This document shows positions 56,517-64,000 of a stretch of 64,000 nt of DNA, one piece after another. Below the pieces are notes generated by a model. The model saw nothing but the letters and a program-made list of their open reading frames with translations. It was not told the origin of the DNA and searched no databases. The translations under genes and the position numbers were made by a program. Positions within the stretch are counted from its first letter, which is position 1, and the number at the start of each line of letters is the position of its first letter. Source of the DNA: JBGMEA01 sp963674555 (lineage in GTDB: Bacteria > Bacillota > Clostridia > Eubacteriales > Anaerofustaceae). The stretch is taken from contig OY771429.1 in NCBI GenBank assembly GCA_963674555.1, positions 1,943,463 through 2,007,462 on the forward strand, written 5' to 3'.

Positions 56517-59500
56517 TTAATCCAATAATTGATTGATATCGAATAATTCGACGTTGGATTGATTATAATGGCTCATCAAGCTATCTACTACAGCCTCAGC
56601 CGTATCGATCGATGTTAAACAGGGGATACTTCGTTCAACCGCTTTTCTTCTGATGATCACACCGTCGCGTGTCGGTATCCTTCCTTTTGATGATGTTGAG
56701 ATCACATAACTTATTTTGCCGCTTTCCAACAGATCGAGGATATTATCATCTTCCGATTCATGCACTTTCTTCGCGTAGATAACGTCCAGTCCGGCTTCTT
56801 CCAATGTTTTCTTCGTACCGCCTGTAGCATACAGCGTAAAACCTAACTTTGCGAATTTCTTAGCAATACTTACCGACTCGGCTTTGTCACTGTTTCTTAT
56901 TGTAAATAAAACGCTTCCTGTGTCTTTCAAATCGCAGCCTTGAGCGACCAGTCCTTTATATACAGCTTCTTCTCGCGTTCGTGCTATACCCAAGACTTCT
57001 CCCGTAGATTTCATTTCCGGACCGAGTTGGGTGTCAAGTCCTACCAATTTTTCAAACGAGAACACGGGCACTTTGACCGCATAGTATTTTGAAGGCGGAT
57101 ATAAACCGGTTCCATACCCTATATCGACCATCTTTTCTCCGCACATTGCTTTTACAGCGATATCGACCATCGGCAGTCCTGTTACTTTGCTGATATACGG
57201 GACAGTCCTTGAGGCACGTGGGTTAACTTCTATTACATATAATTCATCATGGTAGATCACATACTGAATATTTATAAGACCTTTTGTTTTAAGGGAAACA
57301 GCTAGTTCTTTGGAACATTCAATGATCTTTTGGGTCATTTCGTCGGAAACGCTCCAAGCAGGATATATAGCCATTGAATCGCCTGAATGTACGCCTGCTC
57401 GTTCGATATGTTCCATGATTCCGGGGATCAATATCTCTTCACCGTCGCATATCGCGTCGACTTCCAATTCCGTACCCATAAGGTATTTATCGATCAAGAC
57501 CGGATTATCGATATGGGTCGAGAGGATAATGTCCATGTATTCAACAATATCTTCATTGCTGTGTGCAATGATCATATTTTGACCGCCGAGTACATAGGAT
57601 GGGCGAAGTAAAACCGGATATCCGATCCTTGCGGCTACTTGCAATGCTTCTTCAGTAGTCATTACAGTCGAGCCTACCGGGCGTTCAATACCGAGTTTGT
57701 TAAGTAATGCGTCAAAACGCTCTCTGTCTTCGGCGATATCTATACTGTCCGCTGATGTCCCTATGATCTTAATGCCGTTCTCATCTAAATACTTTGTCAA
57801 TTTGATCGAAGTTTGGCCACCGAAAGCGACAACTACTCCGTACGGTTTTTCGGTTTGGATGATATTCATTGCATCTTCATCCGTTACAGGTTCAAAATAC
57901 AGTCTGTCGGCGGTGTCGAAATCCGTTGAAACAGTTTCTGGGTTATTGTTAACGATGACGACTTCGTAGCCCAATTTCTTTAAAGCCCAAACGCAGTGCA
58001 CTGAGGCATAGTCGAATTCAATACCTTGCCCGATCCTTATCGGCCCCGATCCGAATACAATGATCGTCTTCTTGTCACTGTTTTTTTCTTTGATGAATTC
58101 TTCCGCTTCATTTTCTTCATCATATGTTGAATAGAAGTATGGAGTTTGCGCGGAGAATTCAGCGGCGCAAGTGTCAACCATCTTATATGAAGCATATTTT
58201 GGTTGTTCTATTTTTTGTCCCGAAAGTTTTTCGATTGATTTATCCAAGTATCCCAATTTCTTTGAATCAAGATATAGTTCTTCCGTTAGAGGTTCCGTCA
58301 TCAATCTCTTTTCATGGTTCATAAGACGAACCAATTTACTGATGAACCATAGATCGATCATTGTCAGGTCAAATATTTGTTGAGATGTAAAGCCACGTTT
58401 TAAGGCTTCAAAAATAACGAAAATTCTTTCATCATCTTGTTCTGAGAGTTTTTCCATCAATTCATCATCTGTCAGAGTCGCGAATTTTGGCGCATTCAGT
58501 GTATCTTGCGAAATTTCAGCACCACGGATCGCTTTCATAAGCGCTTGTTCAAAAGTGATACCGATGGCCATAACTTCGCCGGTCGCTTTCATTTGCGTTC
58601 CCAAAGTTCGTTTTGCGTATACGAATTTATCAAACGGCCATTTCGGGAACTTAACGACGACATAATCCAATGCGGGTTCGAAACACGCAAATGTTTTCTT
58701 TGTTACTTCGTTTCTAATTTCATCGAGTCGATAACCGATCGCTATTTTAGTCGCAACTTTCGCTATCGGGTAGCCTGTAGCCTTGGATGCCAAAGCAGAC
58801 GATCTGGAAACCCTTGGATTGACTTCTATAACCGCATATTCGAAACTGTTCGGATTCAGCGCAAATTGACAGTTGCATCCGCCTTCGATCTGCATTTCCG
58901 AAATGATATTTAAAGAAGCACTTCGTAACATCTGATATTCTTTATCCGCTAAAGTGACCGTCGGTGCAATAACGATACTGTCGCCTGTATGTATCCCGAC
59001 AGGGTCGATGTTTTCCATGCTACAGACAGTAATAACATTACCAAGGCTGTCACGCATAACTTCAAATTCGATCTCTTTCCATCCCGCAACACTTTTTTCG
59101 ATCAATACTTGATGAATAGGGGACATGCGCAATCCGTTTTTAGTGATCGTGATGAGCTCTTCTTCGTTTGAGGCTATGCCTCCGCCGGTTCCGCCAAGCG
59201 TAAATGCAGGACGAACAATGACAGGGTATCCGATCTCATTTGCAAAAACAACGGCTTCCTCACTTTTATGTACGATCTCTGAAGGAATAACGGGTTGGCC
59301 GATCTTGATCATTGTTTCTTTGAATACTTCGCGATCTTCCGCTTTATCAATCGTTTCCGGATCAGCGCCGAGCAATCGTACGTTTTGTTCGTCTAAAAAT
59401 CCGTCTTTTGCAAGTTGCATTGATAATGTTAATCCGTTTTGTCCGCCCAGTGTCGATAACAGACTGTCCGGTTTTTCTTTAAGGATGATTCGTTTGAGTA

Positions 59501-59717
59501 TTTCTATCGTCAAAGGTTCGATGTAAATCTTATCCGCGATTTGCGCATCTGTCATGATCGTTGCGGGATTCGAGTTTACCAAGATCACTTCGATGTTATC
59601 TTCTTTTAATGCTCGACATGCTTGTGTTCCCGCATAGTCGAATTCCGCTCCTTGCCCGATTATGATAGGGCCGGAGCCGATCACCATAACGCGTTTGATA
59701 TCTTTATTTAGCGGCAT
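56517..59717 (-). CDS. carB: Carbamoyl-phosphate synthase large subunit
   Basis: CarB makes carbamoyl phosphate from bicarbonate, ATP and ammonia supplied by CarA, for arginine and pyrimidines. The 1066-residue protein has two homologous ATP-grasp halves: VMVIGSGPIIIGQGAEFDYAG and RPAFTLGGTGGGIA in the first, IVFGSGPIRIGQGIEFDYASVH and RPSYVLGGQNM in the second. A C-terminal MGS-like regulatory domain follows (KLGFTLYATGGTKKTLEEAG). Full length. It overlaps carA by 14 bases, the usual coupling. It is the last gene of a long minus-strand run. Confidence 0.98.
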   Translation of the reverse strand: MPLNKDIKRVMVIGSGPIIIGQGAEFDYAGTQACRALKEDNIEVILVNSNPATIMTDAQIADKIYIEPLTIEILKRIILKEKPDSLLSTLGGQNGLTLSMQLAKDGFLDEQNVRLLGADPETIDKAEDREVFKETMIKIGQPVIPSEIVHKSEEAVVFANEIGYPVIVRPAFTLGGTGGGIASNEEELITITKNGLRMSPIHQVLIEKSVAGWKEIEFEVMRDSLGNVITVCSMENIDPVGIHTGDSIVIAPTVTLADKEYQMLRSASLNIISEMQIEGGCNCQFALNPNSFEYAVIEVNPRVSRSSALASKATGYPIAKVATKIAIGYRLDEIRNEVTKKTFACFEPALDYVVVKFPKWPFDKFVYAKRTLGTQMKATGEVMAIGITFEQALMKAIRGAEISQDTLNAPKFATLTDDELMEKLSEQDDERIFVIFEALKRGFTSQQIFDLTMIDLWFISKLVRLMNHEKRLMTEPLTEELYLDSKKLGYLDKSIEKLSGQKIEQPKYASYKMVDTCAAEFSAQTPYFYSTYDEENEAEEFIKEKNSDKKTIIVFGSGPIRIGQGIEFDYASVHCVWALKKLGYEVVIVNNNPETVSTDFDTADRLYFEPVTDEDAMNIIQTEKPYGVVVAFGGQTSIKLTKYLDENGIKIIGTSADSIDIAEDRERFDALLNKLGIERPVGSTVMTTEEALQVAARIGYPVLLRPSYVLGGQNMIIAHSNEDIVEYMDIILSTHIDNPVLIDKYLMGTELEVDAICDGEEILIPGIMEHIERAGVHSGDSMAIYPAWSVSDEMTQKIIECSKELAVSLKTKGLINIQYVIYHDELYVIEVNPRASRTVPYISKVTGLPMVDIAVKAMCGEKMVDIGYGTGLYPPSKYYAVKVPVFSFEKLVGLDTQLGPEMKSTGEVLGIARTREEAVYKGLVAQGCDLKDTGSVLFTIRNSDKAESVSIAKKFAKLGFTLYATGGTKKTLEEAGLDVIYAKKVHESEDDNILDLLESGKISYVISTSSKGRIPTRDGVIIRRKAVERSIPCLTSIDTAEAVVDSLMSHYNQSNVELFDINQLLD

Positions 59718-60798
59718 CTTCGTCAGCCCCTTTCATTAATGAGATGAATTTTTCAAATAGGAAATTCGTATCAAGTGGTCCTGCGGCGGCCTCAGGATGG
59801 AATTGCACCGAAAAAGCGGGCGATCCCAAATAGTCGATGCCTTCGCAAGTATTATCATTACCGTTTATGAATGTCATTTCCGCATCTTCGGGTAGTGTAT
59901 CGTCAAGAACATAATATCCGTGGTTTTGACTTGTGATATAAACCCTTCCTGTATCTTGATCGATAACAGGCTGATTGGCTCCTCGATGTCCGTATTTTAA
60001 TTTAGCCGTTTCGGCACCTTTTGCCAATGCCAGTAATTGATGTCCCAAACAAATACCGAAAGTCGGTATATTGTCTTCCATGATTTCCCTTAATTCTTTA
60101 ATCACTTTTACATTTTCAGCAGGATCGCCCGGACCGTTCGACAGCATGATCCCATCGACATTCAGTGCTCTGATCTCGTCCGCTGTTGTGTCTGCAGGGA
60201 TCACGACAACTTCACAACCGTGTTTTTGCAATTCACGGCTGATGTTCTCTTTTGCTCCGAAGTCCCATAATGCCACACGGCACGTTGTCTTGTCGTCAGT
60301 ATAGGTCTCTTCTTCCGCACGGCTGATATTCGTAAGTGCGTCCTTGACAGTGTATTGTTTTATTTGCTGCATAATCGCATCATCAATATGGTCATCTTCC
60401 TTGATCATTGCGTTCATTACACCGTATTCTCTTACGATCTTTGTTAATGCTCGTGTGTCGATATCGTATAATCCGACAATATTATTTTCCTTTAAAAAAG
60501 TGTCAAGATTCCCTTCACAACGAAAATTGGAGGGTTCTCGACACCAGTCTCTTACGATATATGCTTTTAAACGAGGTTTTTTGCTTTCAAAATCATTTGG
60601 TATTACGCCGTAGTTCCCGATAAGCGGGAATGTTTGAATAACGAATTGACCGTAATAACTGGGATCGGTCAATGTTTCCAAATAACCGCACATTGCCGTG
60701 GTAAAGACAATTTCGCCTATGGTTTCATGAAAAGCACCGAAGCTCTTTCCTTTAAATATCGTTCCGTTTTCCAATATCAAATATGCGGATTTTGTCAT
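59704..60798 (-). CDS. carA: Carbamoyl-phosphate synthase small subunit
   Basis: CarA is the glutaminase subunit that passes ammonia to CarB. The 364-residue protein has YLILENGTIFKGKSFGA, VFTTAMCGYLETLTDPSYYGQ, and the class I glutamine amidotransferase core FGICLGHQLLALAKGA with the nucleophilic Cys, FHPEA supplying the His/Glu pair. The start at 60798 is favoured by GGTGG 9 bases upstream and by homology; an upstream frame adds 16 unrelated residues. It follows the ANTAR gene by 34 bases, placing carbamoyl phosphate synthesis under the same nitrogen unit. Confidence 0.97.
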   Translation of the reverse strand: MTKSAYLILENGTIFKGKSFGAFHETIGEIVFTTAMCGYLETLTDPSYYGQFVIQTFPLIGNYGVIPNDFESKKPRLKAYIVRDWCREPSNFRCEGNLDTFLKENNIVGLYDIDTRALTKIVREYGVMNAMIKEDDHIDDAIMQQIKQYTVKDALTNISRAEEETYTDDKTTCRVALWDFGAKENISRELQKHGCEVVVIPADTTADEIRALNVDGIMLSNGPGDPAENVKVIKELREIMEDNIPTFGICLGHQLLALAKGAETAKLKYGHRGANQPVIDQDTGRVYITSQNHGYYVLDDTLPEDAEMTFINGNDNTCEGIDYLGSPAFSVQFHPEAAAGPLDTNFLFEKFISLMKGADEDAAK

Positions 60799-60832
60799 AC
60801 TGAATAACCACCATTCCTTTACTGTAATTTTT

Positions 60833-61405
60833 TTAATAGGTCTCATATGATTTCAGAATGCCTTCTGCGATCACATGTTTTGATACACGCATGTCCATTG
60901 CTTGTTTTTCTATATATCTATGCGCTTCTTTTTCACTCATGGATAAATATTGCATCAGCGCATACTTCGCTCGATCCACAAGGCGCATTTCTTCTATCTT
61001 TGTTTGAAGTTGCATCGTTTCTTTTTTAAAACCCATAACACGAGCATGTGTTGAAAAAGCGAGTTTTAAAGTTTGGTGAAACAACACACGATTGATCGGT
61101 TTTGGCATCGTTAATACGCCGTAGTCTTCGACTTGCTCGGCTATTTCGTCTGCCAGATCATTTTTTACGATAAGCACGATACCAGCAGAAGACATTTCTG
61201 TGAATGACATCGCAAGTTCGTGTCCAAACTCATCGGAAAGCGGTGTATTGATAATGATCACTGCAAAGTCCATTTCGTTTATAGCGCGCCGCGCATCGCT
61301 GCCGCTTTTTAGGATCTTGACCGTCTCCCCAAAATTCTCTTTGATAAATCCCGAAAGAAATTCACAAGATTTTTGAGAACTCGATACTATCAAAACATTA
61401 CTCAT
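60833..61405 (-). CDS. ANTAR-domain antitermination regulator with degenerate receiver domain
   Basis: The 190-residue protein has an N-terminal receiver-like domain and a C-terminal ANTAR RNA-binding domain (about 130-190: LQTKIEEMRLVDRAKYALMQYLSMSEKEAHRYIEKQAMDMR). In the receiver part the acidic pair is replaced by SSSQ, and the phospho-acceptor Asp by Asn53 (IIINTPL), while Lys102-Pro103 remain, so it is probably not controlled by phosphorylation. ANTAR proteins bind paired hexaloop hairpins to block terminators. A glnA-linked ANTAR protein (NitR) is known in Clostridium saccharobutylicum. The glnN leader in this window has a fitting target. Confidence 0.9.
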   Translation of the reverse strand: MSNVLIVSSSQKSCEFLSGFIKENFGETVKILKSGSDARRAINEMDFAVIIINTPLSDEFGHELAMSFTEMSSAGIVLIVKNDLADEIAEQVEDYGVLTMPKPINRVLFHQTLKLAFSTHARVMGFKKETMQLQTKIEEMRLVDRAKYALMQYLSMSEKEAHRYIEKQAMDMRVSKHVIAEGILKSYETY

Positions 61406-61441
61406 ATCAGTACCTCATATCTTGTTTCTTGCAAATTTCGG

Positions 61442-62761
61442 TTAAAGCTGATAAAAATACAGCATTTCTTCAAAAGCATTTTTATCGTCTGCTTCGGAAT
61501 AATCTAACCATTCCTCTTCTTTGGTTTCAATAAATTTATCAATGATGTTTTTCGGTAATGTTTTCTCTATGAAATCGCTTTGTTTTGCGACGGTGATCGC
61601 TTCATTGAGATCATTTGGTATTTGTATATATGTATCTCCGTTAACTTCTGTATCATGGAATAAATTTAAATCTGTGGCAGGTTGCAATTCCGCTTTAGCT
61701 ATTAATCCTTCGATACCTGCACTGAGTATAAGTGTCAGTGCCAGATAAGGGTTTGCTGTTGAATCGGATGATCTTAGTTCCATCATAGCCGATGCTGGGC
61801 GATTTGACAAGATTCTTATCATATGTCCTTGATTTTCATATGACCAGGTAACAAACTTCGGCGCTTCAAATTTTCCGATTCGTTCATATGAATTTATCGT
61901 ACTGTTTAAGAACAGTGTCATATCACGCATCCGTGCCATGATACCGGCAGCAAAACTGTATGCATCTTTATTGGATTGCAATACTTTCGGGTCGAATAAA
62001 TTCATATCGTTCTTTTTAAGAGATATATTAATATGGAAACCGTTACCGCTTTTTCCTGCGAGCGGTTTCGGCATGAATGTTGCATATAAACCGTTTTTTT
62101 GGGCAATGGTTTTAACCACCGATTTAAATGTGACCAAATTATCCGCAGCAGTTAATGGATCACTTGCTTTATAAACGATCATATTCTGTCCGGGGCCGTG
62201 TTGATGATGCGATGTTTCAGGCATAATTCCCATTTGTTCCAATGTTAAGCAGATATCTCTTCGGACGTTTTCGGCTTTATCTTTCGGAGCTATATCGAAA
62301 TAACAAGCTTCGTCGTACGGTATTTTCGTGGGATTTCCGAATTCATCCATTTGGAATAAATAAAATTCGCATTCGGTCCCGATCTCCACTTGGTAGCCAA
62401 GTGCTTGCAATTCATTTGTTTTTTCTATTAATATCTTTCTTCCGTCGCCTTCAAAATCTTTTCCGTCAGGATATTTGATATCACAAAAGAAACGAACAAC
62501 TCGTCCTGTTTGAGGTCTCCACGGTAGTATCGACATTGTTGAGGGGTCAGGGAAGAGGAAAAGATCGGATCGTTCGATATTCATAAACCCGTTGATGAAA
62601 GACGCATCGAAAGCAATACCGTCATCAAAAGCACGCTGCAATTCTTTCGGCATGATCGAAATATTTTTTTGTACCCCGAAAATATCGCAAAAAGCAAGTC
62701 GAATGAATTTTACATCATTTTCTTGCACGAATCGAATAACTTCTTTTTTCGTATAGCCCAT
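61442..62761 (-). CDS. Glutamine synthetase-like protein (type I fold) lacking two metal-binding glutamates
   Basis: The 439-residue protein has the GSI fold: FCDIFGVQKNISI, VEIGTECEFYLF (one metal-binding Glu retained), SGNGFHINISL with the His, and SSDSTANPYLALTL. The motif normally EVAPGQHE reads QHGPGQNM (in TSHHQHGPGQNMIVYK), so the two glutamates that bind the active-site metals in GS are Gln and Met. The codons are CAA and ATG, so this is not a reading error of mine. It is probably impaired as a glutamine synthetase; it may act on other substrates or serve a regulatory role. It is 46 bases from the gltB-like gene and is followed by the ANTAR gene. Confidence 0.85.
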   Translation of the reverse strand: MGYTKKEVIRFVQENDVKFIRLAFCDIFGVQKNISIMPKELQRAFDDGIAFDASFINGFMNIERSDLFLFPDPSTMSILPWRPQTGRVVRFFCDIKYPDGKDFEGDGRKILIEKTNELQALGYQVEIGTECEFYLFQMDEFGNPTKIPYDEACYFDIAPKDKAENVRRDICLTLEQMGIMPETSHHQHGPGQNMIVYKASDPLTAADNLVTFKSVVKTIAQKNGLYATFMPKPLAGKSGNGFHINISLKKNDMNLFDPKVLQSNKDAYSFAAGIMARMRDMTLFLNSTINSYERIGKFEAPKFVTWSYENQGHMIRILSNRPASAMMELRSSDSTANPYLALTLILSAGIEGLIAKAELQPATDLNLFHDTEVNGDTYIQIPNDLNEAITVAKQSDFIEKTLPKNIIDKFIETKEEEWLDYSEADDKNAFEEMLYFYQL

Positions 62762-62807
62762 AATAACCCTCCATGCTTATGTATAATTATACACTATTAT
62801 GTTATAA

Positions 62808-63530
62808 TTATAAAGCCGTATAAAGTTGTTTGTACGGATTTTTTGTGTTTGCTGTCAAAACATAAAAACTTTTTGACAAGATTTCATCTTTATCACAACC
62901 AAATTCCGCACAGAATTCTTCAATATCTTTTTCGATCGTTTTCAAGTCCTCTGCAGTCGCTTTACTGCAAACGACCTGCTGGGGTAAATCGATCTCCAAT
63001 TCATCGCAACATAAAAAGATTTGACCGCCGTGCATACCTGTTGCGCAAAAGTGTCCCGCTATAGGCTCATCACCTGCGTTAAGTCCCAAGACAACGATCC
63101 TGCCACCCGCTTGATACTCTCCAAGAAAGCTTCCTGCAACTCCACCTATTACAAGAACGGGGATATTGTCTTCGTAAGCTTTCATGTGGATCCCCGCACG
63201 GTAGCCGGTGCGTCCTTTGATAAATATCTTTCCGCCGCGCATACCGTAACCGGTAGCATCCCCCGATGAACCGTGAATATAGACTCTTCCTTCATTCATC
63301 GTATCGCCGGTGGCATCTTGTGCGTTACCGTTGACACGGATGATACTGTCATCCATATATGCCGCTAGCGCGTTTCCGGGAACGCCGTTTATCTCGATTT
63401 TTTTATGGCTCAATCCCGAACCGATATATCTTTGTCCGGTGCAATTATCGATTATGATATCTGTGTCATCAGACTGCTTGATCATTTCATTTAATGTTTG
63501 AAAATGCACATTTGTTGCATCGATCTTCAT
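62808..63530 (-). CDS. Glutamate synthase GXGXG-domain subunit (GltB C-terminal domain-like)
   Basis: This 240-residue protein is the beta-helical GXGXG domain that in standard GltB is the C-terminal part of the alpha subunit: repeated Gly-rich turns as in GNAQDATGDTMNEGRVYIHG, GDATGYGMRGGKIFIKG, GGRIVVLGL and TGMHGGQIFL. In many Clostridia and archaea glutamate synthase is split into separately encoded domains, and this gene fits that form. It starts in a TAATG overlap with the oxidoreductase gene. The amidotransferase and FMN-synthase domains would be outside the window. It stands with glnA-like and ANTAR genes. Confidence 0.9.
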   Translation of the reverse strand: MKIDATNVHFQTLNEMIKQSDDTDIIIDNCTGQRYIGSGLSHKKIEINGVPGNALAAYMDDSIIRVNGNAQDATGDTMNEGRVYIHGSSGDATGYGMRGGKIFIKGRTGYRAGIHMKAYEDNIPVLVIGGVAGSFLGEYQAGGRIVVLGLNAGDEPIAGHFCATGMHGGQIFLCCDELEIDLPQQVVCSKATAEDLKTIEKDIEEFCAEFGCDKDEILSKSFYVLTANTKNPYKQLYTAL

Positions 63531-64000
63531 TAGTTCGCACCTCCAAGCATTTTTTCTCTGTCTTTACCTCTGAAAGCCATAAGTTGCGGTTTGTCTTTGA
63601 TCAATTCAAAATCGATCGTATCCAATGGTGTTTGTTCGCGGATCAAAGAGGTGTATATCCCCGCGCGTTCCACATCACCGATCATTATAAAGCCTTTTAA
63701 TAAATTATCTTTTGTTATTAATTTTTTATAATTATTCATATCGGAGCTTACATATTCATCACCGTCATAATTGCCGGCTGTAATAACGTGTAGTCCTGAA
63801 AAACCGATCGCATTCATTGGTATAGCTTGTTCAAAAGTTTCTTCTCCACCGGACATATTCACGCCTGCGGTATGTCCTTGCATGTAAGCATTCGGTAGCA
63901 AGGCTAATATTTTATATTCATTGGAGGTAATATCGTAACTCAGTGTGCAATCACCGGCAGCATAGATGTCTTTTAAAGTCGTTTCGCCTTTTGGGTCGAT
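63530..64000 (-). CDS. FAD-dependent NAD(P) oxidoreductase, C-terminal part (cut by window edge)
   Basis: The frame is open to the right edge; 156 residues are visible. It contains IYAAGDCTLSY, the second FAD-binding motif (xxAAGD) of pyridine-nucleotide-disulfide-type oxidoreductases, and a C-terminal region ending in FRGKDREKMLGGAN. In split glutamate synthase operons an FAD oxidoreductase of this type often lies beside the GXGXG subunit and is proposed to supply electrons. The N-terminal half and thus the exact family are not visible. It overlaps the next gene by the TAATG arrangement. Confidence 0.82.
   Translation of the reverse strand: MDPKGETTLKDIYAAGDCTLSYDITSNEYKILALLPNAYMQGHTAGVNMSGGEETFEQAIPMNAIGFSGLHVITAGNYDGDEYVSSDMNNYKKLITKDNLLKGFIMIGDVERAGIYTSLIREQTPLDTIDFELIKDKPQLMAFRGKDREKMLGGAN

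Overview
The window reads as a chromosomal segment of an anaerobic, low-to-moderate GC Bacillota, most likely a member of the Clostridia. The support is the ecfA-ecfT-truA-rplM-rpsI order at the left end, Firmicutes-type RNA leaders (a glmS ribozyme and a probable L13 leader), strong Shine-Dalgarno sites, B12-dependent ribonucleotide reductase, type III glutamine synthetase, an ANTAR regulator next to glnA, DUF3842 and split glutamate synthase subunits. I see no rRNA, tRNA, phage, transposase or CRISPR array, and I cannot name the species.

Layout. 1-7000: ECF vitamin transporter genes, truA, ribosomal proteins L13/S9, then a t6A operon (tsaE-tsaB-rimI-DUF1461/Lit-like-tsaD). 7000-16400: PIN-TRAM membrane protein, a lipoprotein with DUF1015 and a class V aminotransferase, a two-gene chromate transporter, a DUF134-Mrp operon behind a palindromic promoter, a stand-alone E2-like acyltransferase, a flavin reductase and deoD. 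16400-22000: leuS with a terminator-like leader, a lipoprotein, a GNAT, and a hom plus stand-alone aspartokinase-type ACT pair. 22000-29300: the most accessory-looking block, with a TetR regulator, a 71-residue membrane protein, two UroD-like proteins, two GPH-type transporters and a 49-residue ORF; a repeated 12-bp core sits at most of its promoters. 29300-33500: a membrane-anchored cohesin protein and a secreted dockerin-bearing glucosaminidase. 33600-47500: HU, YabN/MazG, ferredoxin-domain aldo/keto reductase, WYL regulator, glmS with ribozyme, nrdJ with two NrdR-box-like sites, TraB, a degenerate TaqI-like methyltransferase with a small membrane partner, and threonine aldolase. 47500-64000: pyruvate carboxylase, DUF896, then a nitrogen block: an Amt-GlnB fusion, glnN, DUF3842, and a minus-strand run of oxidoreductase, gltB GXGXG domain, glnA, ANTAR regulator, carA and carB.

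How the genes work together. The right end takes up ammonium (Amt-PII), fixes it into glutamine (GlnN), and spends it on glutamate and carbamoyl phosphate. The ANTAR protein encoded there has a plausible RNA target in the same window: the glnN leader has a consensus promoter, a hairpin with an A1/G4 hexaloop, an abutting second hairpin and a terminator that competes with the first. The neighbouring glnA-like protein lacks two of the family's metal-binding glutamates, so glnN may be the working synthetase. The TetR/UroD/GPH block looks like a dedicated catabolic regulon of unknown substrate. The cohesin and dockerin proteins look like a minimal two-part cell-surface complex.
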